A stretch of 33,709 nt of DNA from Dactylosporangium siamense (GCF_016862795.1 NZ_BONQ01000207.1:1-33709), one strand, 5' to 3'; counted from the stretch's first letter, positions 7,419-16,016 are shown. A program made the numbers and translations. Notes: a model not told the origin generated them from the letters alone.

Positions 7419-8714
7419 TCAGCACATGCGCAGGAAGCGGTCCAGGACGCGGGTGCCGAACAGCAGCCCGTCGACCGGGACCCGTTCGTCGATGCCGTGG
7501 AACAGGGCGGTGAAGTCGAGGTCCGGTGGCAGGCGCAGCGGGGCGAAGCCGAGGTGGCGGATGCCGAGGCGCTGGAAGGCCTTCGCGTCGGTGCCGGCCG
7601 ACAGCATGTACGGCAGCAGCCGCGCGTCCGGGTCCTCCGCGGTGATGGCGGCGGTCATCGCGTCGACGAGGGTGCCGTCGAAGGTGGTGCTCACCGACGG
7701 CATGCTCTTCCACTCGCGCTCGACACCGGGTCCGACGACGGCGTCGACCTCGCGCAGGAACGCCTCCTCCCGGTCCGGCAGCAGCCGGCAGTCGAAGATG
7801 GCGGAGGCGGTCGACGGGACCACGTTGTCCTTGTAGCCGGCGGAGAACATGGTGACGTTCGCGGTGTCGCGCAGGGTCGCGCCGATCATGCGGGCGACGG
7901 AGCCGAGCCGGCCGAGGACCTTTGCCGGGTCGTCATCCTCGTCGAACGGGACGCCGGTGAGGTCGCTCACGCCGGCGAGGAAGTCCCGCACGGGCGGGGT
8001 CAGCATGAGCGGGAACTCATGCGCGTCGAGCCGGGTGACGGCGGCGGCGAGACGGGCCACGGCGTTGTCGGTGTGCAGCAGCGAGCCGTGCCCGGGGGTG
8101 CCGCGGGTGTGCAGCCTGAGCCAGCCGACGCCCTTCTCGGCCGTCTCCACCAGGTACGCCCGGACGCCGTCGCCGACCGTCAGCGAGAAGCCGCCGACCT
8201 CGCTGATCGCCTCGGTCACCCCGTCGAACAGCTCGGGGCGGTGCCGGACCAGCCAGCCGGCACCGTTGACCCCGCCGGCCTCCTCGTCGGCGAGGTACGC
8301 GAACACCAGGTCCCGCGGCGGGACGACACCGTCGCGGCGGAACCGGCGGGCGACGGCCAGGCTCATCGCCACCATGTGCTTCATGTCGACGGCGCCGCGG
8401 CCCCACACGTATCCGCCGGACACCTCGCCGGAGAACGGATGGACCGACCACTCCGACGGCTCGGCCGGCACGACGTCGAGGTGGCTGTGCACCAGCAGCG
8501 CGCCCCGCTCCTCGTCGGCTCCGCGCAGGCGGGCGATGACGTTGCCGCGGCCGGGGGCGCCGGACTCGACGTACGTGGTCTCGTAGCCGGCGTCCTCGAG
8601 GCGCTCCGCGACGTACTCGGCGGCGAGCCGCTCGCCCCGGGTCCCGGACGGCTCGCCGGTGTTGGTGGTGTCGATCCGGATCAGCTCACTGGCCAGCGCC
8701 ACAACCTCGTCCAC
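7419..8714 (-). CDS. M20-family metallopeptidase / acylase
   Basis: A 431-residue two-zinc hydrolase of the ArgE/DapE/ACY1 group. The metal ligands are visible: HSHLDVVP (H78 and catalytic D80), GRGAVDMKH (D110), and DEEAGG (general base and ligand Glu about 144-145), with a later glutamate region (SEVGGFS), a dimerisation insert (about 180-300) and a final histidine in TALFHGIDERVPVDGL. Members cleave acyl-amino acids or dipeptides in the cytoplasm; the substrate is not resolved. The start is set at GTG 8714, where MDEVVALASELIRIDTTNTGEP matches the family N-terminus and TACCCT lies exactly seven bases upstream. A GTG at 8765 would add 17 untypical residues. It is followed by the thiamine-binding gene 25 bp downstream. 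Confidence 0.88.
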   Translation of the reverse strand: MDEVVALASELIRIDTTNTGEPSGTRGERLAAEYVAERLEDAGYETTYVESGAPGRGNVIARLRGADEERGALLVHSHLDVVPAEPSEWSVHPFSGEVSGGYVWGRGAVDMKHMVAMSLAVARRFRRDGVVPPRDLVFAYLADEEAGGVNGAGWLVRHRPELFDGVTEAISEVGGFSLTVGDGVRAYLVETAEKGVGWLRLHTRGTPGHGSLLHTDNAVARLAAAVTRLDAHEFPLMLTPPVRDFLAGVSDLTGVPFDEDDDPAKVLGRLGSVARMIGATLRDTANVTMFSAGYKDNVVPSTASAIFDCRLLPDREEAFLREVDAVVGPGVEREWKSMPSVSTTFDGTLVDAMTAAITAEDPDARLLPYMLSAGTDAKAFQRLGIRHLGFAPLRLPPDLDFTALFHGIDERVPVDGLLFGTRVLDRFLRMC

Positions 8715-8721
8715 GCCGCAG

Positions 8722-8727
8722 AGGGTA
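8722..8727 (-). promoter_or_regulatory. Leaderless-type -10 box of the M20 peptidase gene
   Basis: TACCCT on the minus strand, seven bases before the GTG at 8714. It supports the shorter start. Confidence 0.5.
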
Positions 8728-8823
8728 GCGGGCGGGCCGTCGAGAGCCGCGCCCCAATCCGGCACACAAGGTCACGCTGAGTAGTAGATTCCTTGCGAAT
8801 TGTAACTACTTGGGGAGTGACGC

Positions 8824-11800
8824 GTGAATCGGATCAGCAGCCGGAGCGGGCGCGGGTGGCGGGCCGGGGTGCTCGCCGCGACGATCGCGGTGACGGCTGC
8901 GCCGGTGGTCCTGCCGCTGCCCGTGTCGGGCGCCGCGGGCAGCGACCCGATCACGCAGTTCGCCACCGGGTTCAACACCCCGAATGGCGTGGCGGTCGAC
9001 TCCGCCGGGAACGTCTACGTCGCGGACATGTTCAACCACCAGGTCGTCAGGGTGACGCAGGCCGGGGTGTCCACCGTCATCGTCGGCACGGGCGTCGCCG
9101 GCTCGACGTTCACCGGCACCGGCTCCACCACGAAGGTCAACCGGCCCACCGCCGTCGCCGTCGACGCCGCCGACAACGTCTACGTCGCCGACTACATGAA
9201 CTCCAAGGTGCTGAAGGTGACACCGGCCGGAGCCGTGACGGTCGTGGCCGGCACCGGCACCATGGGGTCGACCACGCCCGGACAGCCGGCCACCTCCGCC
9301 GACCTCAACCTGCCCAACGCGCTGGCCGTCGACGGCAGCGGCAACCTGTACATCGGCGACTACGGCAACAACCAGGTCTACCGCGTGTCGGGCGGGACGC
9401 TCACCCTCGCCGCCGGCAACGGCGCGTTCACCCCGGCGGTGCCCGGCACGGCGACCGCGTCCCCACTGCAGGGCATCTACGGCCTGGCCGTCGACGGAGA
9501 CGGCAACTTCTACATCGGCGACCAGAGCGGCGCCGTGGTGGAGAAGGTGACGAATCCGACCTCGATCGGCGGCGGGGTGCTGTCGATCGTGGCGGGCACC
9601 GGCGTCACCGGCTCCACGAGCACCGGCACGGCCACCACCAGCAAGCTGAACTATCCGCAGGGCCTGGCCGTGGACGCGGACGGCAACCTGTACATCGCCG
9701 ACACCGGCAACCAGGTGATCCGCAAGGTCACGCCAGGCGGGGCGATCTCCACCGTCGCCGGACAGATGGGCGCGGACGCCGCGCCGACCTACGGCGGCGC
9801 CGCGTCCGCGTCGAACCTGAACTACCCGTATGCCGTCGCGGCCGATCCGAACGGCGTCATCTACATCGCCGACGGCACCAACAACACCGTCGACCGCGTC
9901 GGCTCGGCCACGCCGAGCGCCCCCCGGCAGGTCACCGCCACGCCAGGGGGCGAGTCCGCGGTCGTGTCGTTCCGGGCGCCGGCCAGCACCGGCACCAGCG
10001 CGATCTCCGGCTACGAGATCAAGCTCGGCGCCGGGGTGTGGATGCCCGCGACGGCGAACTCCGCCGGCAACGGGCGGCTCGCCGTCACGCTGCGCGGCCT
10101 GACCAGCGGCACCCCGTACACGGTGCAGGTCCGCGCCGTGAACAGCACCGGTGGCGGCACCGCCGCGGCGGGCGTGCCGGTGACCCCGGTGACCGGCACG
10201 GTCGTCCCGCCGCTGTACCTGTCCGTGGTCGCCGGCACCGGCGCGATCGCCCCGACGAACCCCGGTCCCGCCACGGGCTCCGGCCTGAAGGGGCCCGCCG
10301 ACCTCGCGTTCGACGCCGCCGGCAACCTGTACATCGCCGACACCGAGCACTGCGTCGTGGAGAAGGTCACGCCCGCCGGGACCCTCTCCGTGGCGCTCGG
10401 CACGGGCACCTGCGCACGGCCGGTCGAGGGGCCCGCCGCGGCGTCACCGCTGCACGAGGTCGGCAGCATCGTGTTCGACAACGCCGGCAACATGTACGTC
10501 GGCGACACCTGGTTCGGCTACGTCCTCAAGGTCACCCCCGGCGGCACCCTGTCGATCATCGCGGGCACCGGGACCCCGGGCGCCATGGTGACCGGCCCGG
10601 CCCTGTCCAGTCCGCTGGACACCCCGTCGCAGTTCGCCATCGACGGCGACATCCTGTACCTCGGCGAACGCCAGCGCGGCCAGGTCGGCAAGATCAATCT
10701 CCTGACCGGGCAGCTGACGGTCATCGCCGGCACCGGCACCAACGGCACGCCGACGCCCGGCACCGCCGCGACGTCGCAGGTCAACCGGCCGACCGGGACC
10801 GCGATCGACGACGCCGGCAACCTGTACATCACCTCGACCGACAGCAGCCAGCTGCTCAAGATCACGCCGGGCGGGACGCTGTCGGTGCTCGCCGGCTCCC
10901 TGAGCGTCCCGCTGGGCCTGAAGTTCGACACCGACGGGCAGCTCTACCTGAGCCTCGGCAACGGGCAGATCGACCGGGTCGACACCACCACCGGCGCCCG
11001 GGTCAAGGTCGCCGGCACCGGCGCCCCAGGCACGGCGGTGCCGGGGCTCGCGCTGCAGTCGCCGCTGAGTGCCCCCTACGGGCTGGCCTTCGACCCAGAC
11101 GGGCTGCTGTACGCCGCGATCTACGCCGGCCAGGTCGTCGTCAAGTTCACGCCCGGCCCCGCCGCGCCCACCGGGCTGAGCGCCGCACCCGGCGACACGA
11201 CGGCGCTGCTGACCTTCACGCCCGGCAGCGCCCGGGGCAATGCCATCACCTCCTACCAGGTCTCCACCGACAACGGCGCGACCTGGACGACCCGGGCCAC
11301 CACCCCCGGCAGCGGCAGCACCCTCCAGATGAGCGTGCCGTCGCTGACCAACGGCACCCCCTACCAGGTGAAGGTCCGCGCGGTGAACAGCATCGGCGCC
11401 GGCGAGCCGACCACGGCCGCGTCGGTCACCCCCGCCGGGTCGGGAGAGCCCACACCGCCCGCACCGACTCCGACTCTGCCGGGGGCGCCGACGGACCTTT
11501 CCGCGACCGCGTCCGGCGGCACGGTGGCCGTCACCTTCACCCCGCCGGCCGGCCCCGTCACGCGCTACGAGGTCTCCACTGACAACGGCACCACCTGGAC
11601 GACCCTGACCACCACCGCCGGCACCGGCGCCACCCGCGCCGGCACCGTCCCCGGGCTGGCCGGCGGCACCTACCAGCTGAAGGTCCGGGCCGTGAACGGC
11701 GCCGGCCCGGGCCCCGCGACCGCGGCGCAGGCTGTGACCGTCGGCAGCGGTCCGCTCGCGCCGAGCGGCCTCACCGTCACCGGACGCGACACGGCGCTGC

Positions 11801-12771
11801 AACTGGCCTTCACCCCACCGGTCGGCCCGGTGACCCGCTACGAGGTCTCCACCGACAACGGCACCACCTGGACGACCCTGACCACCACCGCCGGCACCGG
11901 CGGCACCCTGACCGGCACGGTCACCGGCCTGACCAACGGGACCACCTATCCGGTCAAGGTCCGCGCGATCAACGCGGCAGGAACGGGCCCGGCCACCGCC
12001 GCCACCAACGGCACACCCGCCGCGCCGCCGCAGCCGCCGTCCGGTGTCACCGCCACCGCGGGCACCAGCGCGGTCACCGTCTCCTGGAGCGCCGCCGCCG
12101 CGGGCGCCGGCACCGCGGCCGTCACCGGTTACACCGTCACGGCCAGCCCGGGACCGGCCACCTGCAGCACCAACGTCACCGGCCCGACGCCCACGAGCTG
12201 CGTCATCGGCGCGGTCGCCGGCACCACCTACACGTACACGGTGGTGGCCGACTCGGCCAGCGGCCCGTCGGCGCCGACTCCGGCGTCGGCACCGACGAGC
12301 GCCGCCGAGCCGCAGATCCCCGCGACCGTGCCTGACACGCAGCTCACCCTGACCACCGACCAGGGCGACATCACCACCGCCGAACCCGGCGAGCAGATCG
12401 TCGTCATCGGCACCGGCTTCGCGCCGTACTCCACCGCCACCATCACCATCTACTCGAGCCCGCTCACCCTCGGCACCGTGGTCACCGACGGCAACGGCAA
12501 CTTCAGCAAGCCGGTCACCGTGCCCAGCTCACTGACCGGCAGCCACACCGTGATCGCGCTCGGCGCCGCTCCGGACGGTTCGGTGCGCACCATGGCGCTG
12601 GAGGTCACCGTCGCCGCCACCCCGCTCGCCGTCACCGGGCTCGACGTCGTCGCGATCGTGTTCAGCGGCCTGCTCGCCCTCGCGGCCGGCGTCCTGCTCG
12701 TCCACCTCGCGGGGGCCGGCCGGATCCGCCGCACCCGCCTGCTGCCGGTGGGCAGCGCCCACAACTTCTGA
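8824..12771 (+). CDS. Cell-surface NHL-repeat / fibronectin type III protein with LAVTG anchor
   Basis: A 1315-residue exported protein. A signal peptide (basic MNRISSRSGRGWR, hydrophobic to about residue 37) leads into two NHL beta-propeller blocks (about 40-360 and 460-775), each with repeated units of the type LAVDxDGNLYIADTGNxxV and V(A)GTGxxG. Fibronectin-III-like modules lie at about 365-455, 778-872, 885-978, 977-1065 and 1067-1165, then an Ig-like domain (about 1180-1262). The end is LAVTG (1268-1272), a hydrophobic span and RIRRTR, which fits a sortase E (LAXTG) wall-sorting signal. GTG start with GGGGAG upstream; the AT-rich stretch 8780-8810 probably holds the promoter (TAGATT 8786-8791 is a candidate). 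It probably binds carbohydrate or protein outside the cell. The next gene is a secreted protease. Confidence 0.88.
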   Translation: MNRISSRSGRGWRAGVLAATIAVTAAPVVLPLPVSGAAGSDPITQFATGFNTPNGVAVDSAGNVYVADMFNHQVVRVTQAGVSTVIVGTGVAGSTFTGTGSTTKVNRPTAVAVDAADNVYVADYMNSKVLKVTPAGAVTVVAGTGTMGSTTPGQPATSADLNLPNALAVDGSGNLYIGDYGNNQVYRVSGGTLTLAAGNGAFTPAVPGTATASPLQGIYGLAVDGDGNFYIGDQSGAVVEKVTNPTSIGGGVLSIVAGTGVTGSTSTGTATTSKLNYPQGLAVDADGNLYIADTGNQVIRKVTPGGAISTVAGQMGADAAPTYGGAASASNLNYPYAVAADPNGVIYIADGTNNTVDRVGSATPSAPRQVTATPGGESAVVSFRAPASTGTSAISGYEIKLGAGVWMPATANSAGNGRLAVTLRGLTSGTPYTVQVRAVNSTGGGTAAAGVPVTPVTGTVVPPLYLSVVAGTGAIAPTNPGPATGSGLKGPADLAFDAAGNLYIADTEHCVVEKVTPAGTLSVALGTGTCARPVEGPAAASPLHEVGSIVFDNAGNMYVGDTWFGYVLKVTPGGTLSIIAGTGTPGAMVTGPALSSPLDTPSQFAIDGDILYLGERQRGQVGKINLLTGQLTVIAGTGTNGTPTPGTAATSQVNRPTGTAIDDAGNLYITSTDSSQLLKITPGGTLSVLAGSLSVPLGLKFDTDGQLYLSLGNGQIDRVDTTTGARVKVAGTGAPGTAVPGLALQSPLSAPYGLAFDPDGLLYAAIYAGQVVVKFTPGPAAPTGLSAAPGDTTALLTFTPGSARGNAITSYQVSTDNGATWTTRATTPGSGSTLQMSVPSLTNGTPYQVKVRAVNSIGAGEPTTAASVTPAGSGEPTPPAPTPTLPGAPTDLSATASGGTVAVTFTPPAGPVTRYEVSTDNGTTWTTLTTTAGTGATRAGTVPGLAGGTYQLKVRAVNGAGPGPATAAQAVTVGSGPLAPSGLTVTGRDTALQLAFTPPVGPVTRYEVSTDNGTTWTTLTTTAGTGGTLTGTVTGLTNGTTYPVKVRAINAAGTGPATAATNGTPAAPPQPPSGVTATAGTSAVTVSWSAAAAGAGTAAVTGYTVTASPGPATCSTNVTGPTPTSCVIGAVAGTTYTYTVVADSASGPSAPTPASAPTSAAEPQIPATVPDTQLTLTTDQGDITTAEPGEQIVVIGTGFAPYSTATITIYSSPLTLGTVVTDGNGNFSKPVTVPSSLTGSHTVIALGAAPDGSVRTMALEVTVAATPLAVTGLDVVAIVFSGLLALAAGVLLVHLAGAGRIRRTRLLPVGSAHNF
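11563..11902 (+). repeat. Near-identical 67-bp repeats in adjacent fibronectin modules
   Basis: 11563-11629 and 11836-11902 are 67 bp long and differ at one base; they are 273 bp apart, one module length. They encode RYEVSTDNGTTWTTLTTTAGT in two neighbouring fibronectin-like modules, where the flanking DNA has diverged. A third, weaker copy is the module near 11260. This suggests recent module duplication or gene conversion. Confidence 0.85.
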
Positions 12772-12883
12772 GTCGTCGGGCGGTGGTAGCGGTGCATCGG
12801 CAGGGCAGCGGCGCGCTGAAGGACTTTCCCGGGAGTCGGTACGGCCGATGGACGCGGGTCAGGTGGACCGTGTCGGGTGACCG

Positions 12884-12900
12884 GGCGGATTGCCTCCGCC
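12884..12900. promoter_or_regulatory. Inverted repeat upstream of the subtilase gene
   Basis: GGCGGA and TCCGCC, perfect 6-bp arms with a 5-bp centre, in the 198-bp gap between the surface protein and the protease. It could be part of a weak terminator or an operator. No uridine tract follows, and no -10 box is obvious in this gap. Confidence 0.25.
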
Positions 12901-12969
12901 GCCGGTGACAGCGGCGTCCGGCGCGGTGATGGTTGAACGGACCGCGCCGACGCGATAGGAGCGCAACCC

Positions 12970-14478
12970 TTGGTGACCCGTAGACGAACCGTGCTGGCCG
13001 TGACGGCCGGTGCCCTTGCTCTCCCCGTCGCATTGAGCGGCGCGGTCTCCACGCCGGCGACCGCGACCTCCGGGTGGTCCAGCGCGTGGGCCGCCACCAC
13101 CGACACCAGTGCCCCGGCGACGACGCTGGCGTCGGTGCGCACCATCATCGGCGCCGACACCGGCGCCGCGGCGGCGCTGACCGGCAAGGGCGTCGGCGTC
13201 GCGCTCATCGACACCGGGGTCGCCCCGGTGCCCGGCCTGCCGGCGGCCCAGGTCGTCAACGGCCCGGACCTGTCGTTCGAGTCGCAGGCGGCGAACCTGC
13301 GGTACCTCGACACGTTCGGCCACGGCACCCACATGGCCGGCATCATCGTCGGCAACGACACCGCGTCGGGGATGAAGGGCCTCGCGCCGCAGGCCAAGCT
13401 CACCTCGATCAAGATCGGGACGGCGAGCGGCGCGGTGGACGTGACGCAGATGATCGCGGCCGTCGACTGGGTGGTGAAGCACCGCAACGACGACCCGGCC
13501 AACCCGATCCGGGTGATCAACCTGTCCTACGGGTCCGGCGGCAACCCGCCGAACTGGACCGATCCGCTGCAGTTCGCGGTGGAAAAGGCGTGGCAGGCCG
13601 GGATCGTCGTGGTCGCGGCCGCCGGCAACAACGGCAACAGCACCACGAAGCTCACCAACCCGGCGATGGACGAATGGATCCTCGCCGTCGGGGCGTCCGC
13701 CACCAACGGCACCGCCGCGACCGCCGACGACACCCTGGCGACGTTCACCAACCTGGCCGTCGGCGGCAACCAGGTCGACCTGCTCGCGCCGGGCACGTCG
13801 ATCGCGTCGCTGCGCGACCCCGGGTCCAACATCGACAACACGTACGCGTCGGCACGGGTCGGCACGACCCTGTTCAAGGGCAGCGGCACCTCCCAGGCGA
13901 CCGCGGTCGTGTCCGCGGCGGCGGCGCTGGTGCTGCAGTCGAAGCCGGCCGCGACCCCGGACCAGATCAAGGAGTGGCTGATCAAGGGCGGCACGTTCCT
14001 GCCGAACGGCAAGGCCGGCACGATGGGCCTGCTCGAGCTCAACGTCAACGGCGCGCTCGCCCGCACCGGGACCGCGGTGGCGAAGCCGACGTGGAACACC
14101 TCGAAGGGCACCGGCACGTTCGAACTGGCCCGGGGCACCAGCCACGTGATCCTCGACAACGCGCCGCTGTCCGGCGAGCGCACCGTCTGGGGCCCCCTGG
14201 CGTCACCGCAGTGGGCGCCGAAGTCGGCCGCGCAGACCTCGTGGTCCGGCGGCACCTGGATGGGCTTCAAGATCGCCGGCGACGACTGGACCGGCACCTC
14301 GTGGGCGTCGAAGACCTGGGCGGCGGCGACGTGGACCGCGACGCCGTGGGTGAGCAGCGCGACGTGGACCGACCCGGCATGGACCGGCCGCACCTGGTCA
14401 GGGCGGACCTGGTCGTCGGGAACCTGGTCGGGCCGCACCTGGTCCAGCGACGACTGGGCGAGCACCAGCTGGGACTAA
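12970..14478 (+). CDS. Secreted subtilisin-like (S8) serine protease with Trp-pentad C-terminal tail
   Basis: A 502-residue exported protease. The signal peptide begins with TRRRTVLAVTAGALALPVAL, compatible with Sec or Tat export. Catalytic residues are D81 (ALIDTGV), H118 (FGHGTHMAG) and S308 (GSGTSQATA), with the oxyanion Asn in AAAGNNGN (about 219). The last 80 residues (423-502) carry 15 tryptophans spaced almost always by five residues, in units like W-S-G-R-T. This tail is not part of the protease fold. TTG at 12970 has AGGAG eight bases upstream; GTG at 12973 is the alternative. A gene for a wall-anchored NHL protein lies directly upstream, so an extracellular pairing is possible but unproven. 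The 3' end overlaps the convergent small membrane gene by 4 bp. Confidence 0.92.
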   Translation: MVTRRRTVLAVTAGALALPVALSGAVSTPATATSGWSSAWAATTDTSAPATTLASVRTIIGADTGAAAALTGKGVGVALIDTGVAPVPGLPAAQVVNGPDLSFESQAANLRYLDTFGHGTHMAGIIVGNDTASGMKGLAPQAKLTSIKIGTASGAVDVTQMIAAVDWVVKHRNDDPANPIRVINLSYGSGGNPPNWTDPLQFAVEKAWQAGIVVVAAAGNNGNSTTKLTNPAMDEWILAVGASATNGTAATADDTLATFTNLAVGGNQVDLLAPGTSIASLRDPGSNIDNTYASARVGTTLFKGSGTSQATAVVSAAAALVLQSKPAATPDQIKEWLIKGGTFLPNGKAGTMGLLELNVNGALARTGTAVAKPTWNTSKGTGTFELARGTSHVILDNAPLSGERTVWGPLASPQWAPKSAAQTSWSGGTWMGFKIAGDDWTGTSWASKTWAAATWTATPWVSSATWTDPAWTGRTWSGRTWSSGTWSGRTWSSDDWASTSWD

Positions 14479-14660
14479 CGCCGGTCGAGAGTGGCGTACT
14501 GACTGAGCATCGCGGCGCCGCCGCACACCCAGAACACGGCCTCCCAGTGCTGGAACAGCGCCACCATCGCGGCGAGGAACAGCACGGCGGGGAGCAACGC
14601 CAGGGCGCGGTCCACGGCTTTCGAGCCGCGGACCGCGCCACTGTCCCACCACCGTGTCAT
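14475..14660 (-). CDS. Small two-span membrane protein, unknown function
   Basis: A 61-residue protein (MTRWWDSGAVRG then KAVDRALALLPAVLFLAAMVALFQHWEAVFWVCGGAAML) with two hydrophobic segments separated by a short HW turn. I do not recognise a family. The ATG is supported by TAGGAT eight bases upstream; the GAGGGGG next to the ATG is too close for a normal ribosome-binding site. A TTG three codons upstream is an alternative start. It converges on the protease gene with a 4-bp overlap. Confidence 0.55.
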   Translation of the reverse strand: MTRWWDSGAVRGSKAVDRALALLPAVLFLAAMVALFQHWEAVFWVCGGAAMLSQYATLDRR

Positions 14661-14668
14661 CCCCCTCA

Positions 14669-14687
14669 ATCCTACCGAATTGATAGG
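14669..14687 (-). promoter_or_regulatory. -10 box and inverted repeat of the small membrane gene
   Basis: On the minus strand TAGGAT (14674-14669) lies eight bases before the ATG. It is embedded in an imperfect dyad, CCTACC and GATAGG with a 5-bp centre (14671-14687), which could be an operator. The patch is AT-rich compared with its surroundings. Confidence 0.4.
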
Positions 14688-14694
14688 TTGACCG

Positions 14695-14868
14695 CTATAC
14701 GGTCGGCTTGGCGGGCACCTCGAAGTCGTGGACGAACGTCTTCAGGTCAACCTTGACCAGCAGCGTGCCGGTCGGCGCGCCCATGTCCACCCGCACGTAG
14801 GTGACGCTCACGTGCTGCACCGTGTCGGACGGCCCACCCGGCAGATCGAAAAGCGACCGGACGGCTAT
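14695..14868 (-). pseudogene. Short open frame, possible 3' remnant of an unknown gene
   Basis: From 14868 leftwards the frame gives RSLFDLPGGPSDTVQHVSVT and YVRVDMGAPTGTLLVKVDLK, ending EVPAKPTV. It looks protein-like (alternating hydrophobic strands, regular codon use) but begins right after an in-frame TGA with no ATG. GTG at 14820 would give a 41-residue product. Either it is the tail of a decayed gene or a small gene using that GTG. I do not recognise the family. It follows, in the same direction, the frameshifted gene upstream. Confidence 0.35.
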
Positions 14869-15165
14869 TCAGCGCCGATCGCAAGGTCGCGGACGCGGTC
14901 CTCGCAGTCGTCGGTGGCCTCGTCCAGATATTCCGCGGCGACGGCCGGTGCGGCGGTGCCGACAAGCCCGGCGAGGTAGTCGGCGCGGGCGTAGGAATGG
15001 GTCGTCTCGGCCCACAGGAACCGCAGGGTCGGCACGGTGCTCGGTCTGATGGTCGTCGCGCGGGTCGTCGACGAGGCAGCCGTAGACCGCCGCGGCCGCC
15101 TCGGGGCCGGGACCCCGCCCGCGGCGGAGCTGCCCGGTCAACGTCTGCGCGTCCATGCGGTGCAT
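14865..15165 (-). pseudogene. Frameshifted small hypothetical gene
   Basis: Two halves in different frames make one plausible protein of about 100 residues. The first runs from ATG 15165 (MHRMDAQTLTGQLRRG then EAAAAVYGCLVDDPRDDHQTEHR). The second carries TVPTLRFLWAETTHSYARAD then YLAGLVGTAAPAVAAEYLDE, ending DLAIGAE at 14865. The join lies near 15015-15045. The total of 301 bases is one more than a multiple of three, so a single-base indel explains it. The helical DPR and YARADYLA motifs look like repeated helical units, but I cannot name the family. A sequencing error is possible. Confidence 0.5.
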
Positions 15166-15192
15166 GGTGGCACGGGAGCCGATCCACGCCGG

Positions 15193-15198
15193 TAGAAT
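15193..15198 (+). promoter_or_regulatory. Leaderless-type -10 box of the HhH gene
   Basis: TAGAAT seven bases before the GTG at 15206; one of the best -10 matches in the window. It sets the start inside a longer open frame. Confidence 0.55.
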
Positions 15199-15205
15199 TT
15201 CGCGG

Positions 15206-15397
15206 GTGGCATCACTGGACACGCTGCCGAACATCGGGGCGCCGGCGACGCGCGCCTTGCACAATGCCGGCTACACCGCGCTGCGTGACCTCGCCGGGGT
15301 TCGGCGCTCGGAGCTGGCCGCGCTGCACGGGGTCGGCCCGAAGGCACTGCGCATCCTGCAGGAGGCCCTGACCGAGCACGGTCTCACCCTCGCTTGA
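15206..15397 (+). CDS. Small helix-hairpin-helix protein
   Basis: A 63-residue protein that is essentially one (HhH)2-like unit: L7-PNIGAPATRALHNAGYTALR then DLAGVRRSELAALHGVGPKALRILQEALTEHGL. The GxGxxA-type turns (NIGAPAT and GVGPKAL) and the spacing are those of non-specific DNA-binding hairpins, also seen in the RNA polymerase alpha C-terminal domain and TfoX C-terminal-like proteins. It probably binds DNA without sequence specificity or mediates a protein contact; no enzyme part exists. GTG start with a -10 box seven bases upstream, hence leaderless. It converges on the DUF402 gene with a 14-bp overlap. Confidence 0.75.
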   Translation: MASLDTLPNIGAPATRALHNAGYTALRDLAGVRRSELAALHGVGPKALRILQEALTEHGLTLA

Positions 15398-16010
15398 GCG
15401 CCGCCGGGTCCCCTGAGTACTCGGGCGGCAGCGCCGGCGTGGGCCAGCCGGCGTCGGGGACGAAGTCGCACCAGGTGCCGTCGAACGGGAAGACCCTCGC
15501 CTCCAGGGCGGCGACGACCCGCTCCCCCTCGGCGCGGATCGCGGCCGCCTGCTCCTCGTCCCAGAAGCCGGGCAGGCCCACGCAGCCCAGGAACTCGTCC
15601 TCGTCCTTCCAGCGCCAGGTGCGGTCCGCGGCCACCACGACGTCGAGGTGATGGTCGACGACGTCGATGCCGCCGGCCCGGCGGTGCGCCGGGGACTCCA
15701 GGTTCACGTACCAGCCGGTGAACACGCCGCCGGTGAAGAACCACCACACCGAGTGGGCGGCGCCGGGCGGGTGCAGCAGCAGCACGTCGGCGCCACGCCA
15801 GGTGCGCACCGACAGCGGCGCCGCGCCGTAGGCGTCGATCGTCGGTGAGGCGCGCAGGAAATCGCCCTCGTCGTTGACCCGGCAGGCGAAGCCGGCGCCT
15901 TCCGGCAGCCACAGCAGCAGCCCGCGCGCGTCGTCCGCGACGACCCTCGTCGCCTGTGCCCACGTCAGGTGCGGTCCGCGGAAGTACCGGCGGACGGTGG
16001 CAGCGGCCAT
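15384..16010 (-). CDS. DUF402 domain protein
   Basis: A 208-residue protein of the DUF402 family: GLLLWLPEGAGFACRVNDEGDFLR and RTWRGADVLLLHPPGAAHSVWWFFTGGVFTGWYVNLESP are typical core strands, followed by DVVDHHLDVVVAADRTWRWKDEDEF, whose acidic and histidine cluster is where the family binds divalent metal in studied members. Some DUF402 proteins hydrolyse nucleoside di- or triphosphates; activity here is inferred from family only. ATG at 16010 is supported by TATGAT six bases upstream. It is divergent from the SDR gene across only 35 bp, so the two promoters are back to back. Confidence 0.8.
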   Translation of the reverse strand: MAAATVRRYFRGPHLTWAQATRVVADDARGLLLWLPEGAGFACRVNDEGDFLRASPTIDAYGAAPLSVRTWRGADVLLLHPPGAAHSVWWFFTGGVFTGWYVNLESPAHRRAGGIDVVDHHLDVVVAADRTWRWKDEDEFLGCVGLPGFWDEEQAAAIRAEGERVVAALEARVFPFDGTWCDFVPDAGWPTPALPPEYSGDPAALKRG

Positions 16011-16016
16011 CCATCG

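Noticed and set aside
8793-11582. A 929-codon open frame on the plus strand in another frame of the NHL/fibronectin gene
   Set aside because: It is an R/H/G-rich shadow of the real gene, which has a signal peptide, repeats and an LAVTG anchor in the other frame.
11440-12770. CRISPR-like or minisatellite array
   Set aside because: The repeats are diverged, in-frame protein modules of about 270 bp without constant short repeats or unique spacers.
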